Part shown: piece after piece, positions 26,150-38,386 of the stretch
How positions within the stretch are numbered: the stretch's first letter is position 1
Layout of the letters: each line of letters opens with the position of its first letter
DNA from: Opitutales bacterium
Lineage (GTDB): Bacteria > Verrucomicrobiota > Verrucomicrobiia > Opitutales > Seribacteraceae
NCBI GenBank assembly: GCA_029254745.1
Contig: JAQWWZ010000043.1
Location: 1 to 51,757, forward strand
DNA length: 51,757 nucleotides
Reading direction: 5' to 3'
Translations under genes and position numbers: made by a program
The notes under the pieces: generated by a model
The model's input: the letters and a program-made list of their open reading frames with translations, nothing else
Database searches by the model: none
Told to the model about the DNA's origin: nothing

Positions 26150-26704
26150 TCACTCTTTGAGAACCTCAATCAGTTCTCCTTTCTTAAACTTAATAATTCG
26201 CTTGGATGCACCTTCCTCTGTCCAAGTGCTCATGATCCCCTCAGCAAGACCATCAAACCAATGGCTTTCTTCCTTAAGAATCCCATTTTTGTACCAAAAT
26301 CTTTCCATCCCATCCTTTCTGCCCTTCAAGAAACTGGCTTCTGCCCGGGGTGAACCGTCAGGAAACTTTTCCACAACCATCCCGGTGTAAGGAATCCTTT
26401 CAACATCAAAATGCCAAAGACCCGTCTTCTTGTCCTTGACCATTCTCGATCCATTTTCACTTCGAATCTTCAACGAGAGGCGAGCATTTTCCCACCGTAA
26501 GGATTCAATCTTTGATTCTAAAAGTTTTACTTTATCTCGAATCACCAAACTGCTTTGTTGCTTTTTGGGGGCATCATTTGATTCTGCTGAATCAGAACAG
26601 CTGATTTGCAGAAGAAACAATAACAGAACCAAAAATCGTACGAGGGACACACCATATCGGTTACAACCCCAACTTGAAAAGTGCAAGCGTCTTCCGCACA
26701 TCAT
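26150..26704 (-). CDS. MORN-repeat (YwqK-like) lipoprotein
   Basis: A 184-residue frame. A hydrophobic leader ends in the lipobox LQISC, so the product is probably a lipoprotein. A GTG about 18 codons in (near 26650) would give a more usual signal length and may be the real start. After a short coiled coil (KVKLLESKIESLRWENARL) come MORN-variant repeats: IPYTGMVVEKFPDGSPRAEASFLKGRKDG, MERFWYKNGILKEESHWFDGLAEG and MSTWTEEGASKRIIKFKKGE. Such YwqK-like repeats are common in Bacteroidetes and Verrucomicrobia and of unknown role; the database label 'antitoxin' is not supported here, since no toxin gene adjoins. Confidence 0.8.
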   Translation of the reverse strand: MMCGRRLHFSSWGCNRYGVSLVRFLVLLLFLLQISCSDSAESNDAPKKQQSSLVIRDKVKLLESKIESLRWENARLSLKIRSENGSRMVKDKKTGLWHFDVERIPYTGMVVEKFPDGSPRAEASFLKGRKDGMERFWYKNGILKEESHWFDGLAEGIMSTWTEEGASKRIIKFKKGELIEVLKE

Positions 26705-26722
26705 GAAGAACTAGAATAAAAA

Positions 26723-26798
<76 letters not shown>

Positions 26799-26969
26799 AT
26801 ACAATTTGAATGCGTTTAAAATGAAGGTGTTTCAATAAAAGTTTTTAAATTAAACCTAAACGGTGCCAAAAGTGAACATAATGTAAATCAAAAAACAACG
26901 ACCTACCCCTGAAACCTAGCCTGCTAAAAACGAGAAATATAGCACAGGGAAAATACAAGAAGGGAAGAC

Positions 26970-27845
26970 TTAAACAGAACGGTGAATGAAGCCGGCTGGA
27001 GAGACTCCATAGAATTTTTTGAAAGTACGGGAAAAATGATACGGATTTTCAAAACCAAGCTCATAGGCAATTTCCTTCACTAACCTTCCTGACTTGAGCA
27101 GGAGCGAAGCGGCATGCTCCATTTTCATCCGAACAAGGCAACCGTAAGGAGGTTCCTTGTGAAAATGTTTAAATACCCGAGAAAGATAAGCGGGGTCCAA
27201 ATGAGTTTCTTTCGCCAGCTGATTCATCGACTCTAACCGCAGATAGTTTTCCCGCAAGTGCAGGAGCACCCTCTCATAAGTACTCCAAGCTCGGGATTCT
27301 CGAGCCGGCTGGCTATTAATTTTCTCCGCAACCTTTAGCAAAAGAACCCGCAGGAGATTGATACAAATTTCTCCAGAAACCAAAGACTTATTTGCGGTAT
27401 TTAGAAGAATGAGCTCAAAGAGCTCAGAAAGCTCTAGGAAGTTTTGCAATCGGACAAAAGCAGATTCCATCAAAAAGAAATTTGATTGAGAAACCGCATA
27501 ATCTTTTCCCGAAAAGGCGATAAAATATTTAAGCATGGGCCGGCGGTTATAATTCTCAATCCTGTGAGACACTCCCTTTTGATAAAAAAACAATGAACCG
27601 GGAGACAGGGGATGATCTACACCATCGAGCACCACCTTACCCTGCCCTTCCACCACTAGTTCCATGACTGAGAAACTAACTCTGGCCCGATCCACGGTAT
27701 AGCCAGGCAAACAACGTTCGCATCCAACACTTACGATATTAAACAGGTGTTCGTTTTTGGGTAGTCCCAGAAAAAACTGGCGGGCATCCGCTACTAGATC
27801 TGCAAAGTGAATATGAGATTTCTGCATTTTTGACACAATATACAT
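26970..27845 (-). CDS. AraC-family transcriptional regulator
   Basis: A 291-residue regulator with an N-terminal cupin-like arm (ELVVEGQGKVVLDG, LSPGSLFFYQKGVSHRIE) and a C-terminal double helix-turn-helix (about 190-288): MNQLAKETHLDPAYLSRVFK and VKEIAYELGFENPYHFSRTF, ending in FYGVSPAGF. This layout fits regulators of sugar use. A second ATG six codons in is an alternative start. It is divergent from the second DUF1501/PSCyt1 pair with about 270 bp of AT-rich DNA between them, so it probably controls that pair. Confidence 0.92.
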   Translation of the reverse strand: MYIVSKMQKSHIHFADLVADARQFFLGLPKNEHLFNIVSVGCERCLPGYTVDRARVSFSVMELVVEGQGKVVLDGVDHPLSPGSLFFYQKGVSHRIENYNRRPMLKYFIAFSGKDYAVSQSNFFLMESAFVRLQNFLELSELFELILLNTANKSLVSGEICINLLRVLLLKVAEKINSQPARESRAWSTYERVLLHLRENYLRLESMNQLAKETHLDPAYLSRVFKHFHKEPPYGCLVRMKMEHAASLLLKSGRLVKEIAYELGFENPYHFSRTFKKFYGVSPAGFIHRSV

Positions 27846-28115
27846 ATGTCAAATATAGATATTCTATAGTCAATAATATATATTCCTAAAATCATTAAAT
27901 TGAACTATTATATAACGAATGATTTATAAATTTTGCTCGCACACCCTTTCACCATAGATAGATAATAATTGATATGCAAGTTAGTGAAATAGAAAACCAA
28001 GCCCTGACGCCGAAACCAACCGTTACCCCACCCATACCCGAAAAGAAATTTGGTTCCTTGCGAGTTTCTTGATTGCGAAATAGAAAATAGTAAAAGAATT
28101 TTTAATAAACTGCCC

Positions 28116-29543
28116 ATGCACTGTAACAACTTCCTACATCAACCGACTAACCGGCGGGATATGCTTCGCTGGTGTGCCAACGGCTTTGGAGCAGTCGCCC
28201 TCACAGCTCTGAGTGCAGAAGGTCGATCGCCAATCCTTAACAATCCCCTCGCACCCAAGCCCACTCATTTTCCACCCAAGGCAAAAAGTGTAATTTTTCT
28301 TTACATGGATGGTGCCCCATCCCAAGTCGATACTTTCGATTACAAACCAGCCCTGGCAAAATACCACGGTCAGGATCCAACCAAGGCAATCGGCAAAATT
28401 GAACCTACTCAATTCGACAAAGTGGGGAAAGTACTTCAAGCACAATGGGATTTTAAACAGCATGGGGAGTGCGGGCATTGGATTAGTTCATTATTCCCCC
28501 ATCTATCAGGAGTGGCAGACGACTTAGCCATGATTAAGTCGATGACCTCGCCTTTTTCTGAACATACCTTTGCAAATTTCTTCCTGCATACAGGGTCACC
28601 TTTTCAGGGAAGGCCTAGTATGGGTTCATGGTTCGGGTATGGTTTGGGTACGGAAAACCAAAATCTTCCAGGTTTTGTCGTTCTAAATGGTGGATTGATT
28701 CCTCCCGGTGGACTTGACTGTTTTGGCTCAGGTTTTCTTCCCGCTTCTTACCAAGGGTCTGTCTTTTTGCCCAATTCCAATCCCATTGCCAATGTAAAAC
28801 GGGTCGAACCCAATGACGCTCTACAACGCAGCAAGCTAGACCTTATTCGTGGCCTCGACGAGTCCACCCTTGCAGACCTACAAGGAGACCCACAAGTGGA
28901 AGCTGCAATCCGTAATTACGAAACTGCATACCTCATGCAAAGCTCGGTTCCCGAGTTAACTGACTTCCGAGGAGAAACCGATGCAACCAAAAAACTTTAC
29001 GGTATGGATTCTACTTTCAAAAATACCGTAACTTTTGGCAAACAATGTCTCATTGCCCGCAGACTGGTTGAGCGTGGAGTTCGTTTTATCGAACTTACCT
29101 GCCCTGGAGGAAATGGGGACAGATGGGACCAACACAAAAATTTGATAGACGGACACAATAAAAATTGCCTGACCATCGACCAACCAATCACTGGACTAAT
29201 TAAAGACTTAAAAGCAAAAGGAATGCTTGATGAAACCTTGATCGTTTGGGCAGGAGAATTTGGACGAACCCCATTTGCCCAAGGTAGTAATGGGCGCGAC
29301 CACAACCCTTACGGGTTTACCATTTGGATGGCAGGGGGAGGCGTAAAGGGGGGAACCAGCGTAGGTCGAACTGATGACTTCGGATATAAAGCAATTGAAG
29401 ATAAATGGGATATCCATGATATGCATGCAACCATGCTTCACCTGCTTGGTATCGAACATACCAAGAGCACATTTCGTTTTAGCGGGAGGGATATGCGCCT
29501 GACCGATGTACATGGGCATGTCATCAAACAAATTCTTGCTTAA
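28116..29543 (+). CDS. DUF1501 family protein (second copy)
   Basis: A 475-residue protein from the ATG at 28116; a longer TTG frame from 28050 adds 22 residues before the Tat signal (NRRDMLRWCANGFGAVALTAL). DUF1501 landmarks are VIFLYMDGAPSQVDTFDYKP, MIKSMTSPFSEHTFANFF, NLPGFVVLNGG, WAGEFGRTPFAQ and GRDHNPYGF. It is a different subgroup from the gene at 10451: longer, with a more typical core. It is 12 bp upstream of the 1240-residue PSCyt1/DUF1549/DUF1553 gene and probably forms a two-gene operon with it under the divergent AraC regulator. Confidence 0.93.
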   Translation: MHCNNFLHQPTNRRDMLRWCANGFGAVALTALSAEGRSPILNNPLAPKPTHFPPKAKSVIFLYMDGAPSQVDTFDYKPALAKYHGQDPTKAIGKIEPTQFDKVGKVLQAQWDFKQHGECGHWISSLFPHLSGVADDLAMIKSMTSPFSEHTFANFFLHTGSPFQGRPSMGSWFGYGLGTENQNLPGFVVLNGGLIPPGGLDCFGSGFLPASYQGSVFLPNSNPIANVKRVEPNDALQRSKLDLIRGLDESTLADLQGDPQVEAAIRNYETAYLMQSSVPELTDFRGETDATKKLYGMDSTFKNTVTFGKQCLIARRLVERGVRFIELTCPGGNGDRWDQHKNLIDGHNKNCLTIDQPITGLIKDLKAKGMLDETLIVWAGEFGRTPFAQGSNGRDHNPYGFTIWMAGGGVKGGTSVGRTDDFGYKAIEDKWDIHDMHATMLHLLGIEHTKSTFRFSGRDMRLTDVHGHVIKQILA

Positions 29544-29555
29544 CCTTTTACACAA

Positions 29556-33278
<3,723 letters not shown>

Positions 33279-33754
33279 TTAAATCCTGGCCCAACTTTCC
33301 TTGTACAACAGGTCTCCCTTGCTGGTGGTCCAATCCGAGGAACGCATCCTACCCTTAGGTTTAGAATTATTATAGAGGCATGCTGTGGAATATTTCCACT
33401 TTCAAAAGCCAATCTTATTTCCATATAAAGCCAAGCAATAATGGTTCGCTCACTCTTTCTCCATCTGAAATAAAGTGCTTTTTGTATGGGAAGGAACTAG
33501 GTCTGTCACTCTCAGCAACCTCTTAATGAACTTGAGTCTATTCGCTGTATTAAAATAACTTGAGGTTACCTCTACGGTTTTATACGAAATTTAGTAAATT
33601 AAAAGAACCTTGATCTTTGCGAATGCTTGGTATCCAAAAGTGCATTTAAATTGTGACTGCAAGAGAATAAGATTGGATCAATTACTCCTCTAAGTCTATG
33701 CTGATATGAACAAGTAAAATTGGGCAAAAGAAATGACCCGCTCAAATTTAAACT
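33279..33754. other. Intergenic stretch, no gene seen
   Basis: About 475 bp with stops in all frames and no recognisable protein. A 6-bp perfect hairpin, GTGGAA-TAT-TTCCAC at 33385-33399, could be a weak terminator for the upstream operon but has only a short T run. The promoter of the DUF6172 gene should be near the right end. Confidence 0.4.
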
Positions 33755-34060
33755 ATGAAAAAAACATTTACCTTAACCCACGAAAAAATCAAGTACCCTC
33801 GGATGATTGAGTCCGTTCGAGCGGAAGTGCGTAAATATATAAAAAGAAGTCGCAGGAAAGAATTACCAAAAGGAGTTGATTTTTGGGACTTTGGGTGCAG
33901 ATTTGGGGCAAGTGAAGGTGAAGCCAAAGATATTCATGTTGCAGAAATTGATAAGTTTATCAGTGAAGCAGAAAAACTTGCACTCCCTTCGCTGTATTTA
34001 GAAATTCTCCCTAAGCATGGGCATCGCCTAAAAAAAGAAAAAGCTACACCAAAATCATAA
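33755..34060 (+). CDS. DUF6172 family protein
   Basis: A 101-residue basic, soluble protein: MKKTFTLTHEKIKYPRMIES, EVRKYIKRSRRKELP, GVDFWDFGCRFGASEGEA, IHVAEIDKFISEAE, YLEILPKHGHRLKK. This series matches what I recall of DUF6172, a short family of unknown function found across many proteobacteria and verrucomicrobia. No catalytic motif is evident; the conserved VDFWDF and HVAEI segments probably define the fold. It converges with the flavoprotein gene, with 21 bp between stops. Confidence 0.8.
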   Translation: MKKTFTLTHEKIKYPRMIESVRAEVRKYIKRSRRKELPKGVDFWDFGCRFGASEGEAKDIHVAEIDKFISEAEKLALPSLYLEILPKHGHRLKKEKATPKS

Positions 34061-34081
34061 GGTAAAAACGGAGCCTTTTTA

Positions 34082-35806
34082 TTAGGTTGGACAAGAATAT
34101 GATTTGGCCAAAGCTTCAGCCACTTTTATGCCATCTATAGCGGCACTCATAATGCCTCCTGCATATCCCGCACCTTCTCCCGCTGGATACAAACCACAAG
34201 TATTAACCGACTCAAAAGCAGACGAGTCCCTCTCACCATTTCTACGAATCCGAATAGGGGCACTGGTACGGGTTTCAACTCCGGTCAGCAAACAATCCGG
34301 CTGATCGAAGCCCTGTATCTGCTTTCCAAATGCTGGAAGAGCTTCTTGTATTGCCTTGGTTACATAAGGAGGGAAAAGAGGAGGACATTCCGTTCCACTA
34401 AGATCAGTCAGTAAAACCCCTGGCTTGTAGGATGGTTCAACCGTACCAAGGGATACACTGGCTTTCCCAGCTAAAAAATCACCAACTAATTGACCCGGGG
34501 CAAAATAGTTTTCTCCTCCCAGCTTGAAAGCAAGCGTTTCGATCTCTCGCTGAAAACCAATACCCGCCAGGGGATTTGTGATATCCGCACCGAAATCTTT
34601 AGGTTCGATCCCTACAACAACCCCGGCATTTGCATTTCTCTCAAGCCTTGAGTACTGGCTCATTCCATTGGTTACTACCCTCCCTGCCTCGGATGTTGCG
34701 GCAACAACTGTTCCACCGGGACACATACAGAAGCTGTAAACACTCCGCCCATTTTTGGCATGATAAACTAATTTATAATCAGCAGCCCCCACATGCTCAA
34801 CAATCTTTTGTGGGTGTCCAGGAAAACGATCATCACTTCCAAATCGAGCTCGGTCAATTAAGCCCTGAGGGTGTTCGATTCGGAAACCAATAGAAAAGGC
34901 TTTAGGTTCGATAAAAACTCCCTTTGCGTGCAACATCTCAAAGGTATCACGGGCACTGTGTCCTATCGCTAAAATCACCCGGGAAGACTTAATCTCATCC
35001 TTCTTTCCAGTTTCAAGGTTGTATGTCTTTACGCCCGTGATTCTGCCCTCCTCACGATACAGTTCTTCAACCCTGGTGGAAAATCGAATCTCTCCACCCA
35101 GACGTTCAATTTCGGCACGTAAATACTCCACTATTTTAACCAAACGGAAAGTTCCCACATGGGGTTTACTCACATAAAGAATTTCCTCAGGTGCACCACC
35201 TCTCACCATCTCTTCCATCACCTTCCTACCCAAATACCTTGAATCTTTTACTTGGCTCCATAGTTTTCCATCCGAAAAAGTACCAGCTCCACCCTCACCA
35301 AACTGGACATTGCTTTCTTCCTTAAAATCCTGCTTACGCCAAAAACCCCATGTATCTTTGGTTCTTTCCCGCACCGCTTTACCACGTTCTAGAACTAACG
35401 GTTCCAAGCCAAGCTGAGCTAAGGTCAATGCCGCAAATAAACCACAGGGACCAGTCCCGATGACAACTGGACGCTGATAACCATCAGCCCGAACATAAGA
35501 CGACCCCTTAGATGGAGAGAACACCGGTTGGTAAACCATGTTTGGAGCTCGTTGAAGGCGGTATTTCTTTTCGAGCATGGTAACATCCACACCAGTGGAA
35601 AAGCATAAATCCAAGGTGTAGATAAAGTGGATATTAGTCTTTTTCCGAGCATCATATCCACGGCGATAGACATAAATATCCTTTATTTTTTGATCCTCTA
35701 ATTGAAGCAAGGAAAGAACTGCCTGACGGATTGCTTCCGGCTTATGGTCAAGAGGGAGCTTTAAGTTTGATAATCGGTGAGTATGCACGGCTAGGACTTT
35801 TAGCAC
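34082..35806 (-). CDS. FAD-dependent oxidoreductase, COG2509 family
   Basis: A 574-residue flavoprotein. An N-terminal alpha/beta domain (residues 1-105, with IKDIYVYRRGYDARKK) precedes a Rossmann FAD site VVIGTGPCGLFAALTLAQLG with the following acidic LVLERG. Typical COG2509 segments are FGEGGAGTFSDGKLWSQVKD, KPHVGTFRLVKIVEYLR, VILAIGHSARDTF, SFCMCPGGTVVAATSEAG and the C-terminal GLYPAGEGAGYAGGIMSAAIDG. The family is widespread; the electron donor, acceptor and substrate are unknown. It is monocistronic. Confidence 0.9.
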   Translation of the reverse strand: MLKVLAVHTHRLSNLKLPLDHKPEAIRQAVLSLLQLEDQKIKDIYVYRRGYDARKKTNIHFIYTLDLCFSTGVDVTMLEKKYRLQRAPNMVYQPVFSPSKGSSYVRADGYQRPVVIGTGPCGLFAALTLAQLGLEPLVLERGKAVRERTKDTWGFWRKQDFKEESNVQFGEGGAGTFSDGKLWSQVKDSRYLGRKVMEEMVRGGAPEEILYVSKPHVGTFRLVKIVEYLRAEIERLGGEIRFSTRVEELYREEGRITGVKTYNLETGKKDEIKSSRVILAIGHSARDTFEMLHAKGVFIEPKAFSIGFRIEHPQGLIDRARFGSDDRFPGHPQKIVEHVGAADYKLVYHAKNGRSVYSFCMCPGGTVVAATSEAGRVVTNGMSQYSRLERNANAGVVVGIEPKDFGADITNPLAGIGFQREIETLAFKLGGENYFAPGQLVGDFLAGKASVSLGTVEPSYKPGVLLTDLSGTECPPLFPPYVTKAIQEALPAFGKQIQGFDQPDCLLTGVETRTSAPIRIRRNGERDSSAFESVNTCGLYPAGEGAGYAGGIMSAAIDGIKVAEALAKSYSCPT

Positions 35807-36088
35807 TCACCACCACTCATTAATGAGCAGATCGATTGACATGACAGGTTTTGCCTCATGCCTAAAAACACGGCACTTGAAAAATTATTGGGCTCATTAG
35901 TCCGAGAAAAGAAAGGGAGTAAGCAAAAATTAAAATATTCCATAGATTGGTTTAGATTTAGCAAAATTTGCATATTGGAGTCGTCTGTATTTTGTTCAAC
36001 GATGTTTTTTGGAGGATGCCAAAAGGCATCGCAATTTATACTAGATTCAGGTTTGATCCTTTCCTTATTGTCTCTAGCATACACCTAT

Positions 36089-36877
36089 ATGAATAGCCAC
36101 GAAATTGATTACGAACTTATCGGAGATGACATGCAGATTCTGGAGATTGAGTTGGATCCTGGAGAGACAGTAATCGCAGAAGCTGGTGCCATGAACTACA
36201 TGGAAGAGCATATATCCTATGAAGCAAAAATGGGCGATGGATCCCAGCCCAACCAAGGACTTTTTGGTAAATTACTTGATGTAGGGAAACGGGCACTTAC
36301 CGGTGAATCTATTTTTATCACCCACTTTTCCAATCAGGGCGTTGGAAAACGAAGAGTAAGTTTTGCGGCCCCATACCCGGGGCAGATTATCTGCATAGAC
36401 CTCCCCCTGCATCAAAACAATATCCTTTGCCAGAAAGATTCTTTCCTCTGTGCGGCTTATGGAACCCAGGTCAGTATTGCTTTTCAAAAAAAGTTAGGAG
36501 CCGGTTTTTTTGGAGGGGAAGGTTTTATTTTACAAAAACTAGGAGGCGATGGAAAAGCATTTATTCACGCTGGAGGCACGGTTGTAAAAAAGGAACTACA
36601 AGGGGAAACTCTACGAGTTGACACTGGATGTATCGTCGGCTTTGAGGAAAGTATTGAGTACGACATCCAAAGAGCCGGAAACCTCAAGTCGATGTTCTTT
36701 GGTGGCGAAGGACTTTTCCTCGCAACCCTTCGTGGGACCGGCACGGTATGGCTCCAGAGTCTACCTTTTTCAAGGCTTGCCGACAGAGTGCTTCAACATG
36801 CTCCAAGTGTAGGAGGTAAAAGCCGAGGTGAAGGGTCCCTGCTTGGTGGACTTGGTCGATTGGTAGATGGTGACTAA
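36089..36877 (+). CDS. AIM24/TIGR00266 family protein
   Basis: A 262-residue protein from the ATG at 36089, which matches the usual family start ([33 protein letters not shown]). The open frame continues 77 codons upstream (to 35858), but that part is unlike the family. Characteristic segments are [86 protein letters not shown]24 homologues form a double-stranded beta-helix; the bacterial role is unknown. It is divergent from the flavoprotein gene. Confidence 0.9.
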   Translation: MNSHEIDYELIGDDMQILEIELDPGETVIAEAGAMNYMEEHISYEAKMGDGSQPNQGLFGKLLDVGKRALTGESIFITHFSNQGVGKRRVSFAAPYPGQIICIDLPLHQNNILCQKDSFLCAAYGTQVSIAFQKKLGAGFFGGEGFILQKLGGDGKAFIHAGGTVVKKELQGETLRVDTGCIVGFEESIEYDIQRAGNLKSMFFGGEGLFLATLRGTGTVWLQSLPFSRLADRVLQHAPSVGGKSRGEGSLLGGLGRLVDGD

Positions 36878-37745
36878 CTTCCCGTTGTTTTTACTAACTC
36901 TCAATCTTTTAGTCCAAAATTTGCCATGGTTCTAAGGTCTGCTCGGATTTTTTTCCAAGGCTTCTCTTTGTTTCTGGGTGAATCTGAAAATAACCCTAAT
37001 GGTTACGGGGAACCTTGAAGTTTTTTCTAGAAGATGAAGGTTTAATTGCATCCACCTCAGAACTTACTCTTTCTAGAAGCAGTTCAAGTATTCAAGATTG
37101 GGTATCCATCTCACAGGACTCCCCTGAGATCTGTGTAATCAATCGTGCCTTCAGTGAGGCTCACATCTCTGATTTGCCTAAACTTAACCCCCACTTTGCT
37201 TCCAATACCAGCCTGCCCGTACAATTCTTGACTCTGGTAAAAATGATCTAAAGTACAATAATCATGCTTCTCAAATTTTTGAGGAAGTTGAATTACTTTA
37301 CTTTTGCCAAATATCATCAGGGGCACCTCAAAAACATCTCAACTTCACCTCTCCTTCAAGCCCTCACCCAAAAAAGAGTCTACATAGCACGCTTACCGAA
37401 CTCTGCTTGCCAGAATTGAAAACTTTTCCACCCACCCTAGACCTTATTACCTACATCGAGCATTTCCCAACCCTACTCTAAGCAGATCAAAATTCCTATT
37501 CAGGGTTCAGGGATGCCGACCTTCTCCATATCAACTGAGCTGGCTACAAGTGCTGTAAACGACTCATTCGGTCTACATTTGGCTTAGCCAATTGATTTCG
37601 CTCCCGAGGAAAATTGCCACCGCAAGGCTGTATACCAACGGGCTGTGAGTAATTCACGTTACTGCACGCTTGACTGTCCAAGCCTAGGTTGTGCTAGGGT
37701 GAGACTTTCTATTGTTTATCATAACCCGTTTATCCTCCAATTAAT
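36878..37745. other. Long gene-poor stretch
   Basis: About 870 bp between the AIM24 and LemA genes with no recognised gene. Two overlapping short frames, 78 codons on the plus strand (37015-37251, TTG start) and 71 codons on the minus strand (37111-37326), have no family resemblance. The minus-strand one (KFEKHDYCTLDHFYQSQELY...) is somewhat protein-like and may be a gene remnant. An imperfect hairpin (CTTCTCAAA/TTTGAGGAAG) lies near 37265-37288. The LemA promoter should be at the right end. Confidence 0.4.
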
Positions 37746-38339
37746 ATGTTTGTTACCGTTATTGTTCCCGTCGTCGTACTCTTGGTTATCGTCCTTATCA
37801 TCGTTGGTATCTTCAACAAACTCGTAACCTTGAAAAATCGCTTTGAAAACGCTTTTTCTCAAATTGAAGTTCAATTACAGAGACGGTATGACCTCATTCC
37901 AAATTTGATTGAGACCGTCAAGGGTTACATGGCCCATGAAAAAGAAACCTTAGAAGCGGTTATACAGGCACGTAACCAAGCCCAATCTAGCCTCAAGAAT
38001 GCGTCTCAAAACCCTGGGGATGCGGGGGCGATCGCAAGCCTAGCCGGTGCAGAAGGTTTACTAGGTGGTTCCTTGGGTCGAATCTTTGCTTTATCGGAAA
38101 GCTACCCAGACTTAAAAGCCAACCAAAATATGGCGAATTTACAAGAAGAGCTAAGTTCCACAGAAAATAAAGTTGCCTTTTCCAGGCAGGCATTCAATGA
38201 CGCTGTCACGGCCTACAACACCTACAGGCAAACCTTCCCCCCGGTTATTTTTGCGGGTATATTTGGACATAACCAAGATGCAACCCTGCTTGAATTTGAG
38301 AGTGAAAAGGTCAAGGACGCCCCCAAGGTTCAATTCTAA
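37746..38339 (+). CDS. LemA family protein
   Basis: A 197-residue LemA protein. An N-terminal membrane segment (VTVIVPVVVLLVIVLIIVGIFN) precedes the helical bundle with the family hallmark LKNRFENAFSQIEVQLQRRYDLIPNLIETVKGYM, then ARNQA and YPDLKANQNMANLQEELSSTENKVAFSRQAFNDAVTAYN. LemA proteins often sit next to M48 metallopeptidases (HtpX) or TPM-domain proteins and are thought to serve in envelope stress. Here the M48 gene starts 47 bp downstream on the same strand, so they are probably co-transcribed. Confidence 0.95.
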   Translation: MFVTVIVPVVVLLVIVLIIVGIFNKLVTLKNRFENAFSQIEVQLQRRYDLIPNLIETVKGYMAHEKETLEAVIQARNQAQSSLKNASQNPGDAGAIASLAGAEGLLGGSLGRIFALSESYPDLKANQNMANLQEELSSTENKVAFSRQAFNDAVTAYNTYRQTFPPVIFAGIFGHNQDATLLEFESEKVKDAPKVQF

Positions 38340-38386
38340 GAGACCGCCTGTTTCCTACTTCTTTCATGATCGATCTTTCCTAGGCC

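Noticed and set aside
26150-26704. Antitoxin function of the MORN/YwqK-like protein
   Set aside because: The label comes from automatic annotation of this repeat type; no toxin gene is adjacent and a lipobox points to the envelope.
35858-36088. 77-codon upstream extension of the AIM24 frame, or a minus-strand 94-codon ORF (35800-36084)
   Set aside because: The AIM24 family begins at the ATG at 36089 and neither extra stretch resembles a known protein.
37501-37560. tRNA-like string on the minus strand (AGCTCAGTTGA followed by GGTCGGCATCCC)
   Set aside because: No acceptor stem or anticodon arm can be formed; probably chance.
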